Assembly: GCA_027040375.1 (NCBI GenBank)
Contig: JALUMJ010000221.1
Location: 1-18,199, forward strand
Reading direction: 5' to 3'
Length of the DNA: 18,199 nucleotides
Source of the DNA: Campylobacteraceae bacterium
GTDB taxonomy: Bacteria > Campylobacterota > Campylobacteria > Campylobacterales > Sulfurospirillaceae
The notes under the pieces are model-generated. The model saw only the letters and a program-made list of their open reading frames with translations, was not told where the DNA came from and did no database searches. Positions 16,204 through 18,199 of this stretch are shown piece by piece; the stretch's first letter is position 1, and every line of letters starts with the position of its first letter. The position numbers and the translations under genes were made by a program.

Positions 16204-17285
16204 AGTATCCCTAGTTTTTCAACTTCTTTAAAATCTTTGGTTTTTTTATAAACCCTAAGTTGTTTTTTTGCTAACTCTTCTTTGTTTGCTAAATTTTTTA
16301 TATTTTGTATGTCATCTTTTGTTTTTAGTTTTGAAAATATACCATTTTCTTCCATTCGTTCCACTAAATCTAAAAAATGCTCCCTCATAGTAGTAACCAC
16401 ACTATGATTTTGAAATACACCATCTAGCCCATGTCTTAGGGCGTTCCATCTGTTTTGCAATAAAATTTGATGTGAAATTCTTATGAGTTCTTGATTTTGT
16501 GCAAAAAGACACAAAGCTTGAAATAAAACTATAAGTAATCTAAGTCTTTCAAAGTCATGGCTTGCATCACATATTCTTATCTCTAAAGTTCCAAAACCTG
16601 GGCTTATCCTCACATCCCACCAAATATCTTTTGCACTTTGCACGCTCCCGGCTTTATTCATATCTTCATATAACTCTTTCATTTGAGTAAAATTATCAAA
16701 GTAGCTTGATTGACCAGCTCGTGGGAGTTGTTCAAATATCTTCGCACGATACGATAAGAGCCTTGCATCTTCGCCGTTAAAATATGGAGAATTAGCACTA
16801 AGTGCCAAAAAAATAGGTAAAAATTCAAGCGAATAATTGTAAGCTCTCATGGCTTCAACAGATGAGGGCAGGGCGACATGGATATGAAAACCACATATGT
16901 GAAAACGAGAAAGCAATATGCCGTATTCATCAGCAAAATCATCATATCTTTTTTCATTTACATGTAAAAGTGGCTCTACGGCATAGGAGTGGGAACCAGA
17001 TGTTGCTATGATCAAATCATCATCTTTTATAACACTATTTAGATAAGCAATTTGTTTTTTAAGCTCTTCTATAACTTTATAAGATGTCTGACATACTGGG
17101 CTTACAAACTCAACCATGCATTCTAAAAATTCTTGGTGGATACTTTTTTTAAACTCATCACTAAAACTTTTTCTAATGCTAGAGGATTTGTTCTGGAGCT
17201 CAAAACTGTTTTTGTCTTGAATTCTAGCTTCTAGTTCAGCACCTAATGTATAACCTTTATGATTTTGCCAAGCATTAAATTTCAT
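16200..17285 (-). CDS. GCS2-family carboxylate-amine ligase (YbdK-like, glutamate-cysteine ligase family 2)
   Basis: ATP-dependent ligase of the glutamate-cysteine ligase 2 family, which joins the gamma-carboxyl of glutamate to an amine; YbdK in E. coli has weak glutamate-cysteine ligase activity. 361 residues. Family features are TLGAELEARIQD near the start, MVEFVSPVC near residue 57, the His-rich FHICGFHIHVALPS near 130-143, WWDVRISPGFGTLEIRICD near 222-240, and a C-terminal RxNxWxA-like NRWNALRHGLDG. It overlaps the GGT-like gene by 4 bp. The amine substrate cannot be told from sequence. AAAGG precedes the ATG at 17285. Confidence 0.87.
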   Translation of the reverse strand: MKFNAWQNHKGYTLGAELEARIQDKNSFELQNKSSSIRKSFSDEFKKSIHQEFLECMVEFVSPVCQTSYKVIEELKKQIAYLNSVIKDDDLIIATSGSHSYAVEPLLHVNEKRYDDFADEYGILLSRFHICGFHIHVALPSSVEAMRAYNYSLEFLPIFLALSANSPYFNGEDARLLSYRAKIFEQLPRAGQSSYFDNFTQMKELYEDMNKAGSVQSAKDIWWDVRISPGFGTLEIRICDASHDFERLRLLIVLFQALCLFAQNQELIRISHQILLQNRWNALRHGLDGVFQNHSVVTTMREHFLDLVERMEENGIFSKLKTKDDIQNIKNLANKEELAKKQLRVYKKTKDFKEVEKLGIL

Positions 17286-17310
17286 AATCCAACCTTTAGT
17301 AAGTTTTTTA

Positions 17311-17316
17311 TATAAT
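17311..17316 (+). promoter_or_regulatory. -10 box very close to the start of the 93-residue ORF
   Basis: TATAAT ends 7 bases before the ATG at 17324. If used, transcription would begin at or next to the start codon. No Shine-Dalgarno is seen. The same AT-rich 38-base gap must also serve the divergent GCS2-type gene. Confidence 0.45.
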
Positions 17317-17323
17317 TGCTACC

Positions 17324-17605
17324 ATGAAAATTATAGTAACTAAAGAATTATTACAATTCTCTTATAACAAAGATTTTACCCTTTATGATGAATCGAAATT
17401 TTTTGAAGCCGAGGGAAGTGAAAAATTCGATATAACTTCTGAAACGCAGATGATATTAATGCTTCAAACCATAGCAAATGAATTGCATCTCAAAGATGAA
17501 TACAGCATAAAAAAACTAGAAGTTATGTTGCACCATGAATTACCTTTTTTTGCAGTCAATAGAAGACTGATAAAAAAGTGGGTTTTGCAAAATTTTATGT
17601 ATTAG
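17324..17605 (+). CDS. Small protein of unknown function
   Basis: 93 residues, no family recognised. There is no signal peptide or membrane segment. It is mixed acidic and aromatic in the first half (FEAEGSEKFDITSETQMILML) and basic-hydrophobic at the end (VNRRLIKKWVLQNF). The stop TAG abuts the ATG of the next frame, so it is likely co-transcribed with the sixA-like gene. Codon use matches the neighbours, which supports a real gene. No other start is available upstream of the next internal Met near residue 43. Confidence 0.7.
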   Translation: MKIIVTKELLQFSYNKDFTLYDESKFFEAEGSEKFDITSETQMILMLQTIANELHLKDEYSIKKLEVMLHHELPFFAVNRRLIKKWVLQNFMY

Positions 17606-17620
17606 ATGGTAAAATATGAT

Positions 17621-18133
17621 ATGAAAAAAATATATCTCATAAGACATGCAAAGGCAAGTGACGCAGAATTTGGTATAAATGACTTTGAAAGAGCACTTAG
17701 CAAAAAAGGTAAAAATGATGCATCTTTTATGGCCAAGAGGCTAAAGCATTTTGGAGTATTGCCAGATTTAATCATATCAAGCCCTGCAAAAAGAGCAAAA
17801 ACTACAGCTAAAATCATCTCTGAAACTCTCAATTATGAAAAATCTTCAATCAATTTTGAAGAATCCCTATATGATAGCTCCTATCAAACATACAGATATC
17901 TGCTTGACTCTATGGATGATAGTATAAAATCTCTTTTTATTGTGGCACACAATCCAACCATAACAGAAACAGGGGAGATTTTAAGCGGAGCGATTCTTAC
18001 AAATATGCCAACATGCTCTATCGTTTGCATAGAGTTTGATGTAAAAAGCTTTAAGGACATAAAAGAAAATAATGGAAAAATACTTTTTTTTGACTATCCT
18101 AAGAAACATAATATTTCTACTCAGCCCCAATAA
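17621..18133 (+). CDS. sixA: SixA-type histidine phosphatase
   Basis: Small phosphatase of the histidine phosphatase (phosphoglycerate-mutase-like) superfamily; SixA removes phosphate from phosphohistidine in HPt domains and the nitrogen PTS. I start at MKKIYLIRHAK (17621, 170 residues), since the family begins just before RHG/RHA; an upstream ATG at 17606 directly after the previous stop is possible and adds 5 residues. The catalytic RHAK (His near residue 8), SSPAKRAKTTA with the second Arg, and IVAHNPTITE with the second His are all present. The target in this organism is unknown. Confidence 0.88.
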   Translation: MKKIYLIRHAKASDAEFGINDFERALSKKGKNDASFMAKRLKHFGVLPDLIISSPAKRAKTTAKIISETLNYEKSSINFEESLYDSSYQTYRYLLDSMDDSIKSLFIVAHNPTITETGEILSGAILTNMPTCSIVCIEFDVKSFKDIKENNGKILFFDYPKKHNISTQPQ

Positions 18134-18168
18134 TTCCACACCTAATCAAACAACAAGCCAATTTACTC

Positions 18169-18174
18169 TATAAT
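18169..18174 (+). promoter_or_regulatory. Candidate -10 box of a gene beyond the right edge
   Basis: Perfect TATAAT in the 66-base stretch after the SixA-like gene, pointing rightward. No clear -35 and the downstream gene is not visible, so this is weak. Confidence 0.3.
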
Positions 18175-18199
18175 TAGGTACTTTAAAGCGAAAAAGCCA

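Overview
This AT-rich window looks like a chromosomal segment of a Campylobacterota (Epsilonproteobacteria) species, probably a Sulfurimonas-like sulfur or hydrogen oxidiser. The basis is the run flgA-ubiX-coaD-tmk-hisS-speA-cysE, the codon bias and short Lys/Ile/Asn-rich proteins, and weak -35 boxes. The genus is an inference. Almost everything is on the minus strand; only the last two genes are on the plus strand.

Reading from right to left along the minus strand, the window starts with a GCS2-type carboxylate-amine ligase and a gamma-glutamyltransferase-like enzyme that overlap by 4 bp. Next is a small accessory island of about 2.7 kb: an antitoxin, a YoeB-type toxin, and a reverse transcriptase of the Abi/unknown-group (DRT-like) kind. 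The reverse transcriptase is interrupted by one in-frame TAA and one frame change at an A8 run. A copper module follows: an HMA chaperone, an ArsR-family sensor and a P1B-1 copper ATPase, driven by a clear sigma70 promoter that overlaps a dyad operator. Then comes a tightly packed housekeeping run: murA, moeA, tRNA-Gly(GCC), flgA, ubiX, coaD, tmk, hisS, speA and cysE. Many of these genes overlap or are 0-2 bp apart, and cysE runs off the left edge.

Between speA and cysE lies a striking non-coding element (558-827). Its 34-bp imperfect terminal inverted repeats enclose two further long hairpin arms, giving a T- or Y-shaped (three-way junction) fold. Both arms carry the same 10-base palindrome at the tip. 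The speA stop codon lies inside the right repeat. It looks like a MITE-type palindromic element or a structured 3' region and is the most unusual non-coding signal here.

On the plus strand at the right end are a conserved-looking 93-residue protein of unknown function, with a -10 box only 7 bases before its ATG, and a SixA-type histidine phosphatase. A candidate promoter then points out of the window.

The strongest candidates for a less-described system are the palindromic element and the reverse transcriptase island. The reverse transcriptase keeps all three catalytic aspartates but needs two recoding or repair events to be made in full.
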